The position numbers and the translations under genes are program-made. The notes beneath the pieces were generated by a model, which worked only from the letters and a program-made list of their open reading frames with translations, was not told where the DNA came from and made no database searches. A DNA stretch of 64,000 nucleotides from CAZPMT01 sp964587655 (GTDB lineage Bacteria > Hydrogenedentota > Hydrogenedentia > Hydrogenedentales > SLHB01): positions 33,122-97,121 of the forward strand of contig CAZPMT010000006.1 in assembly GCA_964587655.1 (NCBI GenBank), given 5' to 3'. Of this stretch, positions 1 to 7,462 are shown one piece after another. How positions within the stretch are numbered: position 1 is the stretch's first letter; the number at the start of each line of letters is the position of its first letter.

Positions 1-1088
1 TGGTACGAGGCGGTCTGCACTTGGTTCTTGGTCAGGTTGTTCACGAGGAACGTGAAACCGGATATCATCGTGAAGGCCCGTTTCTTGTGCCCCTCCACCT
101 CTGACTCGAAGTGGCAGTTGTAGCAGGAGATCACCGTCGTAACGTGGCATGCGGAGCAATGCAGTTTGCCACCGTGCGGCTCGTGATCTGCCGCGGGCGC
201 GGGGGCCGTGCCGCCGTCCACATGGCAGTCTTCACAGTCGACGCTGGGCGACTCAAGAATAGAGGCATAGGATGTGCCGTCGCCGTGAATCTCGTCGAAG
301 CCGTGGCATGACGTGCACGTCATGCCCTCGTTCCGGTGCACATCGTCGAATAAGGGATTGCCGCCGTTGTCCATCTGGATTTCGCGTCCCTGGCGGCCGT
401 GGCATCCGGTACACACGGCTTGATTGGTGACGGGTTCCGGGTGCGCCGGGTCCACGTGGCAGTCGCCGCATCCGGGCGTATAGGTAGCATCATTAACTGG
501 TGTGCCATTTGCATAGTTTGCCGCGTGGCAACCCATGCAGGGCAGGTCATTGAACGGAATTTGGGTCAAGCTGGAAAAGCCGGGTTCATTCTGGGTTCCG
601 TTGTACCACGTTGCCTTGCCTTCGCGCGTGCCGTGCAGGCTCGTGGCAAAGCGTGCCGTGATAGCGGCCAGATCCTCGCCCTCGCCCTCGCCCTCGCCTT
701 CGCCCTCACCTTCGCCCTCGCCTTCGCCCTCGCCTTCGCCCTCGCCTACAGATGCGGTCACGGTGACTTGGACCGCATCGGTTTCGCCGCTGTGCGAGCC
801 CGTTACCATGATCACGGCTGCTCCTTCGGCGACGGCTGTTACGATAGCCCCGGAGGTATCACCGACTGGCGCAACGGTGGCGACGGTAACGTTGTCCGAA
901 GTCCATGTGAATGTGGTATCGCTCTCGTCCGTGGAGGTCACGGACAGGTTTCCCGTGGCGCCTACTTCCAGGGCAAGGGTCTCTGGGGCAACGCTCAACT
1001 CGATATCTTTGGGACAGCCCGTTAACCCCAGAATCATTACCAGAGTGGCCAGCGCAACGCCAGCCTTATACGCGTCTCTAATACCCAT
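1..1088 (-). CDS. Seven-haem cytochrome c lipoprotein with Ig-like domain (3' end beyond window)
   Basis: The reading frame starts at the ATG at 1088 and stays open to the left edge, so only the first ~362 residues are seen. A preceding AAGGAG lies 9 nt from the ATG. The N-terminus is a lipoprotein signal with lipobox LTGC (Cys at about residue 25). Next come a BIG2-like bacterial Ig domain (residues ~27-112) and a run of Gly-Glu dipeptides (~114-138). The rest carries seven CxxCH haem motifs: CMGCH, CGDCH, CTGCH, CTSCH, CEDCH, CSACH and CYNCH. Multihaem c-type cytochromes of this kind move electrons in the periplasm or at the cell surface; the partner cannot be told from the sequence. Haem attachment would need the cytochrome c maturation system, not in this window. 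The domain order is seen directly; the electron-transfer role is inferred from the motifs. Confidence 0.85.
   Translation of the reverse strand, partial: MGIRDAYKAGVALATLVMILGLTGCPKDIELSVAPETLALEVGATGNLSVTSTDESDTTFTWTSDNVTVATVAPVGDTSGAIVTAVAEGAAVIMVTGSHSGETDAVQVTVTASVGEGEGEGEGEGEGEGEGEGEGEGEDLAAITARFATSLHGTREGKATWYNGTQNEPGFSSLTQIPFNDLPCMGCHAANYANGTPVNDATYTPGCGDCHVDPAHPEPVTNQAVCTGCHGRQGREIQMDNGGNPLFDDVHRNEGMTCTSCHGFDEIHGDGTSYASILESPSVDCEDCHVDGGTAPAPAADHEPHGGKLHCSACHVTTVISCYNCHFESEVEGHKKRAFTMISGFTFLVNNLTKNQVQTASY
673..747 (-). repeat. Gly-Glu dipeptide-coding microsatellite
   Basis: A 6-nt repeat (CGAGGG or CGAAGG on the coding strand) encodes alternating Gly and Glu as a flexible acidic linker between the Ig-like domain and the haem domain. 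The same kind of linker appears in the cohesin-like protein at 34153-35112. Copy number is likely to vary between strains. Confidence 0.85.
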
Positions 1089-1243
1089 GATGCAAGGCTC
1101 CTTCCAATGTTGTGAATGCCTGTTGCTCCGCATCCTGTAACGGATGACCAAACCCGTCGTTACACAGCCGCTCCTCAACTCCTGAGATTGAACGCATTAT
1201 GGCGCGTAATAGGCAGCATTGCAATGGACTTTTCTACGAAGTG

Positions 1244-1272
1244 TTGACTATTCCTACGTTCTGTGCTTAAAT
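1244..1272 (+). promoter_or_regulatory. Sigma70-type promoter for the PocR/AraC regulator
   Basis: TTGACT at 1244-1249 and TTAAAT at 1267-1272 are separated by exactly 17 nt. Transcription would begin near 1279, which fits translation from the ATG at 1342 and argues against the upstream in-frame TTG at 1219. Confidence 0.6.
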
Positions 1273-1341
1273 ACAGGGAGTTTTCTTTTGGACAAATCTA
1301 ACCAATGGACATATGGCGGTCGGCGCGCACGGAGAAAACCC

Positions 1342-2331
1342 ATGATCCTCTTGAGTGAAGAGACGCGGAAGAGCCGTATTTTGGAGCGTCTGGAAGCAAT
1401 GGCGCGGAACCTCGTGAACGCCTCGCTCGTGGTGTTGGCGAGTAAGAGCGACGATGTGGTGCGTCTTGATTTTTCCGGGCAACCTGCCCCATTGGCCTCT
1501 TTCTGCGCCATGATGCGCAGTAGTGCAGGAGGAGGACGGCACTGCCTCACCTGCCGGCGCCTCATCGTGTTCTCGTCCCATTTTCGCGGCCTGACGGAAT
1601 ACACGTGCCATGGGGGCATTCAGATGGTGGTCGCCCCAGTGCCGGGGCGCGTAGATGACCATGCAATGCCGTTTGTGGTCGCTTCCTCCGTTTTTGCCAA
1701 TGGAGCTCGAAATGAGGGATGGAAGGCGGTCCGAGCGCATGCGCGCGACCTGAATGTCAACCTGAAGACGCTCCGCGACGCATATTACGCTCTCCCCGTG
1801 CTTACCGAAGAACGAAAAGCGATCATGCGTTCGATTGTGGATGTGGCTGCCGCGACCATCGCCGAGGCCGCCTGCCGCTTGGACTGCATGGACGCGCGAG
1901 ACCCCCAGAGGGACACTGCCGCGAGACCAGACCTCAAGATAACGGCCGAACTGCAAGGCTTGCTGACGAGTCTGAGAGACGCTTCCTTCGAAAGCCCCGA
2001 ACACACGACCGGAAGCGCCCTCACAGACCTGATCGCCGCGATGGTGAACCGCGACCCGACCCTGCCCTTCAACGTGGCCGGTATCGCCCGCGCCGCCCGC
2101 ATGACCCCGAACCACTTTTCCGCCCTGTTCCACAAGAACGCGGGAAAGACCTTTGTAGCTTTCCTCACCGAGCGACGTCTGGAGCGGGCCAAGTCGCTAT
2201 TGCTCGACGTCACCCTGAAGGTGCACGAGGCCGCGGAACGCGCCGGATTCCAGGACACGGCTTATTTCTCGCGGCGTTTCAAACAGCTAATCGGACAGTC
2301 CCCCTCGCAATGGCGGCAGCGCTCCCAATGA
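1342..2331 (+). CDS. PocR-sensor / AraC-family transcriptional regulator
   Basis: A 329-residue regulator. I chose the ATG at 1342 because GGAGAA sits 7 nt upstream and the promoter lies at 1244-1272; the frame is open further upstream to 1219. Residues ~8-170 resemble the PocR ligand-sensing domain: a Cys pair in HCLTCRR, then an EYTCHGG motif. Residues ~225-325 form an AraC-type double helix-turn-helix, with NFSALFHKNAGKTF in the first part and DTAYFSRRFKQLIGQSP as the second recognition region. PocR domains bind small hydrocarbon ligands such as propanediol-like molecules. The gene is divergent from the cytochrome and convergent with the DUF4434 operon, so its target cannot be assigned by position alone. 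Confidence 0.85.
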   Translation: MILLSEETRKSRILERLEAMARNLVNASLVVLASKSDDVVRLDFSGQPAPLASFCAMMRSSAGGGRHCLTCRRLIVFSSHFRGLTEYTCHGGIQMVVAPVPGRVDDHAMPFVVASSVFANGARNEGWKAVRAHARDLNVNLKTLRDAYYALPVLTEERKAIMRSIVDVAAATIAEAACRLDCMDARDPQRDTAARPDLKITAELQGLLTSLRDASFESPEHTTGSALTDLIAAMVNRDPTLPFNVAGIARAARMTPNHFSALFHKNAGKTFVAFLTERRLERAKSLLLDVTLKVHEAAERAGFQDTAYFSRRFKQLIGQSPSQWRQRSQ

Positions 2332-2495
2332 GGGAAAGTGCAGGCCGCCGACTTCTCTCCGGACTTCGTGTACTACGGATGTGAGTCGGCGACGGCGCTG
2401 GATCCGCGGCGACTGGCAGATCGCATGGTGGCTACTGCCGCCCGTGCCGGGACAGGATGCCAAGTGGAGCCCAAACCCGATTTCGGGCCTTTCTC

Positions 2496-3941
2496 TTATC
2501 GTTGAGAAGCGCCACGAAACGATAGGCCCCACAGTTTGTCGTGGCTTGACAAACTGTGGAGATACTCGGCGTAATCCAGATAGAACTTCTGAGCCTGCGC
2601 TACGGGCTTCTCTGACGAAGCGCCTGGGGATTGAAGAAAGCCATGGTATGAGTAGCCGGTCAGCACCTCGGCATAGCGGCACTCAATGTCGATTTGCCGC
2701 TTGACGCGGCTGAACGACGCTGGGTAACTGCCGCCATACCCTTGGCTGCCGTCCATCTCCCAGATTTCGAGGTCAGACCAGAAGTGTTTTCCGGCGTTCG
2801 CATGCCACGCGCTGTATCTCTTGTAGATATCGTCGAGCATAGCAATACGGTTTTCCGGGCGATACGTGTATTCGTACGGCACGTAGCCGGCGCCGACAGC
2901 GTCCTGGTAGGCAAAAATGTCCACGGCGCTGGCCGCGAGTAGCTCGGGCGTGATAACGGGCGTGCCTGACGGTGCGACCAGGACGGGCTTCTCTGCCGCC
3001 AATTCATGGCAATACCGGGCGAGCGGGTCGTAATAGGCGCTTGCGCGGGCGAGGTCGCTCATCTCATGCGTGAGGTACCAGCCATAAAAGGATCGGTGCG
3101 CACCGTACTTTTGCCAGAGCTCGCGCGCCACGTTTTTCGCGATGTCCATTACCTTGGCATTGCGTGAGTCCCAATCCGGCTTGTCGAATTCCCACAGCAG
3201 ACGAGTATCGCCGCTCCTGCCGAGCCCGAGAAAGACGTGCATGCCGTGCGCATCGGCTTCGGAAAGGAAAGCGCCCACCATGTCGAAGCTGCAGTCCGGC
3301 CCCTTCGACGTGCGCTGAACGTCCGCGTCAAAGAACTCGATGCCGGACGGGCAGAAAAACTGCCCGAGGTACTCCACATAGGCGATAATCAGCACGCGAA
3401 CCCCGAGCCGGTCCATCGCAGCCACGCTGTCTTTGATCGCCTGCCGCAATGTCTCCGGTTTCGTGTCCGCCGCGCCGAGGAGGACGGCTAAAGGTTCAAT
3501 CCACATCCCCTGCAGATATGGCAACGCCCGCGTTGCCCAATCGACAATTTCGACGGGCCACGTTCCCGTGCGTTCTCCGGACGGGGTCTTCAGCTTGTAG
3601 CGAATCTCGCGCGTTCCGGCAGGCGCGTTGCAGGTGTGCCAGACTCGCGCCAGCCCTTTTCCATGTGCTGGGACAGTAATTGTCTGCTCTCCGATCATTG
3701 AATCTGGGGATTCCGCGTCCAGGAAAAAGGCCACGTGTGCAGGCATCTCAGTATCGGCGGAATTCTGTACCGCGAGGCGAACCTCCAGTCGCGCGCCCAG
3801 CGCAACCGGGCCCGGCGGGATTACCGCAAACGACGGTTCAACCGTGACCTGAGGCGCTGCACCGGCCGCCGGAATCAGCACGAATAGCATAGTAACAGCA
3901 TGAGATAGTCGCAAAACTCGCAACGCAATTCTGACGGGCAC
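2496..3941 (-). CDS. Secreted DUF4434 family glycoside-hydrolase-like protein
   Basis: A 481-residue protein with a GTG start at 3941, supported by AGAGAGG 5 nt upstream; an ATG at 3890 is possible. Residues 1-28 are a Sec signal peptide ending near AAGAAP. Residues ~33-130 form a beta-sandwich-like region with balanced apolar spacing. Residues ~135-440 match the DUF4434 TIM-barrel type: LGVRVLIIAYVEY, then FYGWYLTHEMSD with its likely catalytic Glu, then a late WSDLEIWEMDG segment. It follows the DUF4838 gene after 10 nt on the same strand, so the two are probably co-transcribed and act on extracellular carbohydrate. A palindromic repeat (2529-2559) lies within the last codons. Substrate unknown. 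Confidence 0.8.
   Translation of the reverse strand: MPVRIALRVLRLSHAVTMLFVLIPAAGAAPQVTVEPSFAVIPPGPVALGARLEVRLAVQNSADTEMPAHVAFFLDAESPDSMIGEQTITVPAHGKGLARVWHTCNAPAGTREIRYKLKTPSGERTGTWPVEIVDWATRALPYLQGMWIEPLAVLLGAADTKPETLRQAIKDSVAAMDRLGVRVLIIAYVEYLGQFFCPSGIEFFDADVQRTSKGPDCSFDMVGAFLSEADAHGMHVFLGLGRSGDTRLLWEFDKPDWDSRNAKVMDIAKNVARELWQKYGAHRSFYGWYLTHEMSDLARASAYYDPLARYCHELAAEKPVLVAPSGTPVITPELLAASAVDIFAYQDAVGAGYVPYEYTYRPENRIAMLDDIYKRYSAWHANAGKHFWSDLEIWEMDGSQGYGGSYPASFSRVKRQIDIECRYAEVLTGYSYHGFLQSPGASSEKPVAQAQKFYLDYAEYLHSLSSHDKLWGLSFRGASQR
2529..2559. repeat. Palindromic repeat, copy 1 of 4 (ACAGTTTGTC family)
   Basis: Two 12-nt arms (2529-2540 and 2548-2559) pair perfectly around a 7-nt loop. The hairpin lies inside the 3' end of the DUF4434 coding sequence and is read as HSLSSHDKLW. 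Related copies are at 35070-35096, 38570-38598 and 38725-38751. Confidence 0.8.
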
Positions 3942-3951
3942 GGCGGCCTCT

Positions 3952-6444
3952 CTACTTGGCCGGTGGCTGGGCGAGAAACCGGAACTGGTAAGCCATTGAG
4001 AGCGACTGGCCGGGCTTGACTTCTTGTTCCCGCGAGAAGATCTCGAGGTTCACCTGCTGGTACTGGGGGCGCCACCACAACTGCGGGTACTTGACGCATT
4101 GCGGTGCGTAATCGACTCGGACGCCCGCCTTGGCCTCGTGATTGAAGTAGGCGAATCCACCGCCCCGCGCGGCCAGCATCTTGTCCTTATCCGGCCCTTT
4201 GTTGTCTTTCCATTCGCGGTTGACCTTCTCCCACGCGTCCCCCTTGATGTAGACGCTCACGACATCGGAATCCGCCGAGTCTGTAAACGCATTGAACTCC
4301 GGCCGCGCGCGGAACTGGAAGAGCTTCGGCGCGGCGCCGCGATTGGTTACATGCGACTCGAACGAAATCGCATCCTTCCGCAACTTGATGACACGGTCCA
4401 CGGTAGAGCCGTCGTCAAGCGTGCGGGTCAGCCGAATCGTATTATCCCGCGTCTCGGCGTGGAACGGCGTGAACGCGTTCGTGGCAAAGCCCAACTGCCC
4501 CACTTCGTCCAGCGCCCCCTGCAGGATGTTATCCCGGGTGATGGCGGGCAGCAGATACCGTCCGCTGGGCTTGTGGAACATCTCTATCAGCTTTCCGTTC
4601 TGTTCCGGCAGGACCGTCAGTCTCCACGTATCGTTTTCGATACGGACCGCGGGCATCGCCTCCATTTTCTCGAGGCGGTCAAAGTAGTCTTTCGAGGGAA
4701 GCTGCTCCGACACCATTGACATGTTGTACTTCTTGCACAGCGCGACGTACTGTGGCACAAGCTGGCTGTACTCTTGAGGCAGCTCCCGTTTGCAGACTCC
4801 GTTTTCGACCTTCCACGGGAACCCGTTGACCAGAATCAGCGCCCGATAGGCCGGAATGGACGCCTTTTCGATGCGCGCGCGCACGGCGTCGCTCTTGGCG
4901 GTCGCGAGCGCCTTCTCGAACAAGTTCACGGCTTTGAGCGCCACCTCGGGCGTCAGCCCGAGTTCCCCCGGGGCCGCGCCACAGTTCGGGTGACAATGCA
5001 ACCGCTCGGCGTTGTCGTGGATGAACTTTATGTATTCGAGAATGATTGGCGCGGCCTCTTGATAGTGAAGGTTGCAGAACTCCTCGACCAGCGCCGCGCT
5101 GTCCAGTGACGGGTCCCAGAGCGAGCGCGAAAGCACGTAGTTGCGCAGGTCGCAAAACTCACCGGCGTTACCGTTGCCATTGGCCTGCATGAACACGCCC
5201 CGGGCGTTGTTGTCTTTGAAGAACCGCAGGTTGGGCCCGATCACGCTCAGGTTCGGGAACGGCAGGTCGTAGTAGGAGAAGTTCGTGTTGTAGTTCCACA
5301 CCCACACATTGTCGCAGATGCTCTTCCAGGCCCGCATGTCTTCGCAGAACTCGCGGTTCTTCGGGCAATTCGGGTCGTTGATCGGGTGAAGCACGCAGCA
5401 TTCGATGCTGCACAACTGAATCTGGACGTTCCTGCGCGGCGCGATGGTCTTGGGCGCTTTGCGGGTATACCAATAGGCCAGCGTTCCGACCTTGACGTTG
5501 GGGTATCTCTTCTCGACCTGCTCGGCCACGGCATTGACCAACGCCAGGTTGGCCCCCATGGGGGTGCCTTCGCGCTGGTTAATCGCCTCGCACTGTGGGC
5601 ACCGGCAATAGGCGTCGTTATCGTTTTGACTGACCGCGACATTCTCCATGTCGGGATTGGCGTCGAGGTCGGCCAGCACGCCCTGCGTGATGATGTCGAT
5701 TACCTCGAGATTGGTCACGCACGGCTCGGTGCCCGGGGTGGCCAGCGTGCATTTTCGCTCGCCATCAACGAACGAGAAGTATTCGGGATGCGTCTTACCG
5801 TACTTCTCGGTCGTAATCCAGCGGCAGTAGCTGTGCCCGATGAGCGTTTGCCGAGTCGAGCCGCCAAGTTTCTCGTCTTTCACGACGGTGTTGACCCGCA
5901 TGCGCGCCGCGAAATCCTGACGGTCGGCATTTTCCTTGTAATAGCTCCAGCGAAACGAAAACGGCGGCGTATACGAAAAATCGACCTCCTTCAACGGTTG
6001 TAGCTGGCCCTGGTCGGGGAAATGGGTCTGGTCCGCTGTCAGAAAGCGAACTCCGCAATAACGCTCGAAGAACTCGTACACGCCATACAGCGTTCCGCGC
6101 GTCCGGCCTCCCGCGATGACTATGTTCTTGTTGTCGATTCGGATGCGCAGCGACTCCTCCCCCATGTCGCTTGCGTCAAAGCCCGACTTGCCCGCGGCGG
6201 CCGCCGCTCCGGGGCCGATAAAGACATTTTTGGATTTGCCGCGCGCCTTGTCCACGATCGGCAGGTTAAGGCCGGTCAACTGGCGTAACAATGACTGAAA
6301 CTCTTCCCCCGCGTACCGCTCGCTTGCCGTGGCGTCGGCGGCGACAACGACCGACCAGTTTTTCATCTTTTCGAACTTGACTTCACCGGCAAATGACGTT
6401 CCGGCCGCCATGAGTACAAGACACGCAAGTATTCGACACTTCAT
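3952..6444 (-). CDS. Secreted DUF4838 protein (alpha-glucuronidase-like)
   Basis: An 830-residue protein. The ATG at 6444 begins a clear signal peptide (MKCRILACLVLMAAGTSFAG) and has a GAAAGGG element upstream; the frame extends to 6558 but that part does not look coding. Residues ~22-125 resemble the N-terminal domain of GH67 alpha-glucuronidases (LYGVYEFFERYCGVRFLT). Residues ~165-480 are DUF4838, including NDNDAYCRCPQCEAIN and VWVWNYNTNFSYYDLPFPNL. The C-terminal third is beta-rich. DUF4838 proteins occur in polysaccharide-utilisation settings; a specific activity is not established for this one. It heads a likely operon with the DUF4434 gene 10 nt downstream. Confidence 0.8.
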   Translation of the reverse strand: MKCRILACLVLMAAGTSFAGEVKFEKMKNWSVVVAADATASERYAGEEFQSLLRQLTGLNLPIVDKARGKSKNVFIGPGAAAAAGKSGFDASDMGEESLRIRIDNKNIVIAGGRTRGTLYGVYEFFERYCGVRFLTADQTHFPDQGQLQPLKEVDFSYTPPFSFRWSYYKENADRQDFAARMRVNTVVKDEKLGGSTRQTLIGHSYCRWITTEKYGKTHPEYFSFVDGERKCTLATPGTEPCVTNLEVIDIITQGVLADLDANPDMENVAVSQNDNDAYCRCPQCEAINQREGTPMGANLALVNAVAEQVEKRYPNVKVGTLAYWYTRKAPKTIAPRRNVQIQLCSIECCVLHPINDPNCPKNREFCEDMRAWKSICDNVWVWNYNTNFSYYDLPFPNLSVIGPNLRFFKDNNARGVFMQANGNGNAGEFCDLRNYVLSRSLWDPSLDSAALVEEFCNLHYQEAAPIILEYIKFIHDNAERLHCHPNCGAAPGELGLTPEVALKAVNLFEKALATAKSDAVRARIEKASIPAYRALILVNGFPWKVENGVCKRELPQEYSQLVPQYVALCKKYNMSMVSEQLPSKDYFDRLEKMEAMPAVRIENDTWRLTVLPEQNGKLIEMFHKPSGRYLLPAITRDNILQGALDEVGQLGFATNAFTPFHAETRDNTIRLTRTLDDGSTVDRVIKLRKDAISFESHVTNRGAAPKLFQFRARPEFNAFTDSADSDVVSVYIKGDAWEKVNREWKDNKGPDKDKMLAARGGGFAYFNHEAKAGVRVDYAPQCVKYPQLWWRPQYQQVNLEIFSREQEVKPGQSLSMAYQFRFLAQPPAK

Positions 6445-6479
6445 AATGAACACCCTTTCCATGGATTGAAGAGACGTTC

Positions 6480-6566
6480 TTACTTTTTCTCCCCTTCGGC
6501 AACGTACCGTGCCCACTCCTCGGACCCGCCGATGAACGAGAAACCGATGAACCCACAATTATTCAA
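6480..6566 (-). pseudogene. Short C-terminal gene remnant
   Basis: A 28-codon frame ending in TAA, translated FIGGSEEWARYVAEGEKK at its end, looks like the tail of a real protein but has no upstream body. An in-frame stop lies immediately before it. I do not recognise the family. Confidence 0.3.
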
Positions 6567-6866
6567 TTATTCCGCACTCGTACTCCCATTCTTGCCCTTG
6601 CTCTTTCGTGCGCCTTCGGGAATTCCGGCGAATTCCGGGGACACCATACTTAATTTCAGGTTTCTCTCCTTTTCGGTCGTCATTGGCACAGATTAAGTAG
6701 GGTGTCCCCGGAATCGGCCGGAATCGGGAATCGCGCCGGAATCGCGTCAGCATTCTAGAATCCGCCCTGGGTTGTGTGCCGTGATTTGTCGAACACCCAG
6801 ATCAGCCGCGAGCGCCACCGCGTTGCCGGGCGCTTGTCAGATGCATCTGCTTGTTCGCCGGCTTCT
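6567..6866. other. Intergenic stretch with repeat debris
   Basis: No convincing gene. It holds the inverted-repeat element at 6631-6714, several short GCCGGAATCG-type repetitions at 6705-6745, and a segment at ~6802-6862 whose minus-strand translation (ANKQMHLTSARQRGG) has the look of a dispersed repeat rather than a protein. Confidence 0.4.
6631..6714. repeat. MITE/REP-like inverted repeat pair
   Basis: The arms at 6632-6654 and 6692-6714 are inverted copies that match at 22 of 23 positions (core CCGGGGACACC...TACTTAAT), with a 37-nt spacer. This size and sequence resemble the small inverted repeats found near REP-associated (Y1) transposases; a truncated Y1 transposase is at 33676-34150. 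No coding capacity. Confidence 0.65.
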
Positions 6867-7376
6867 TCATTGCACCAACTCTTGCATCCGTTTCGTGACA
6901 CTCTCCCACGTGACCACGAACGCCACGCCCTCTGCAAACGACAGAAGGGCGCCTCCAACCACGGCTTCCAGCGCTAGGCCGGGAGGGAGAGCCTCTCGAA
7001 AGACGAGCACCATTGGCGCAAGCGGCAGGCATGCGCCGAAGAGAAAGACAAGGCTCCCAAATACGACACCCCTCCGCATCGCGCTCCGCCCAGGAAGGCG
7101 ACCGCCTACTATTAGGTAGCCAACCACGAGCACCACAGCCTGAATCGCGAACGTCATCATGTAGCGCGGAAGGCTCTCCCGCGAAAGCGGCGCCAGATAC
7201 CCAGGCAACCCGCCGGTTGTAGCAGCAATCACCTCCACGCTGGCATGAACGGCGATGCTTGCCAGCCCCGCTGCAAGTGCAGCGACGATCGTCTTCACGT
7301 GTCCCATCCCCACGAGGCGCCGACGTAACAGCTTGACCTTGTCCGCCGCCGCGAAATGCTTCCGTTGCTTCTCCAT
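6867..7376 (-). CDS. Small polytopic membrane protein
   Basis: 169 residues with about four predicted membrane segments (roughly 28-50, 72-92, 103-125 and 135-157). AGGAGG lies 4 nt before the ATG at 7376. The first ~23 residues (KQRKHFAAADKVKLLRRRL) are basic and resemble the start of an OrfA-type transposase rather than a membrane protein; a second ATG at 7307 would remove this part. Similar length and topology occur in many uncharacterised membrane proteins, and I cannot name a family. It stands alone, downstream of the large LRR gene on the same strand. Confidence 0.6.
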   Translation of the reverse strand: MEKQRKHFAAADKVKLLRRRLVGMGHVKTIVAALAAGLASIAVHASVEVIAATTGGLPGYLAPLSRESLPRYMMTFAIQAVVLVVGYLIVGGRLPGRSAMRRGVVFGSLVFLFGACLPLAPMVLVFREALPPGLALEAVVGGALLSFAEGVAFVVTWESVTKRMQELVQ

Positions 7377-7462
7377 GACTCCTCCTCATTGGCCGTCTAC
7401 ACATTCTTGCCATCGGAGAAGTCCAATTCCAACGCGGGCGGGACACTACCGCTCGTCCGTAG

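Noticed and set aside
399..1140. Two long plus-strand frames rich in Leu-Ala or Pro-Ser repeats
   Set aside because: They are antisense to the cytochrome gene and owe their openness to the GE-coding microsatellite.
1267..2133. Long minus-strand frame opposite the AraC-type gene
   Set aside because: The plus strand has a full PocR/AraC protein, promoter and ribosome site; the antisense translation shows no domain.
6802..6862. Short peptide-like segment KQMHLTSARQRGG
   Set aside because: It has the look of a dispersed genomic repeat translated by chance, but I cannot show other copies within this window.
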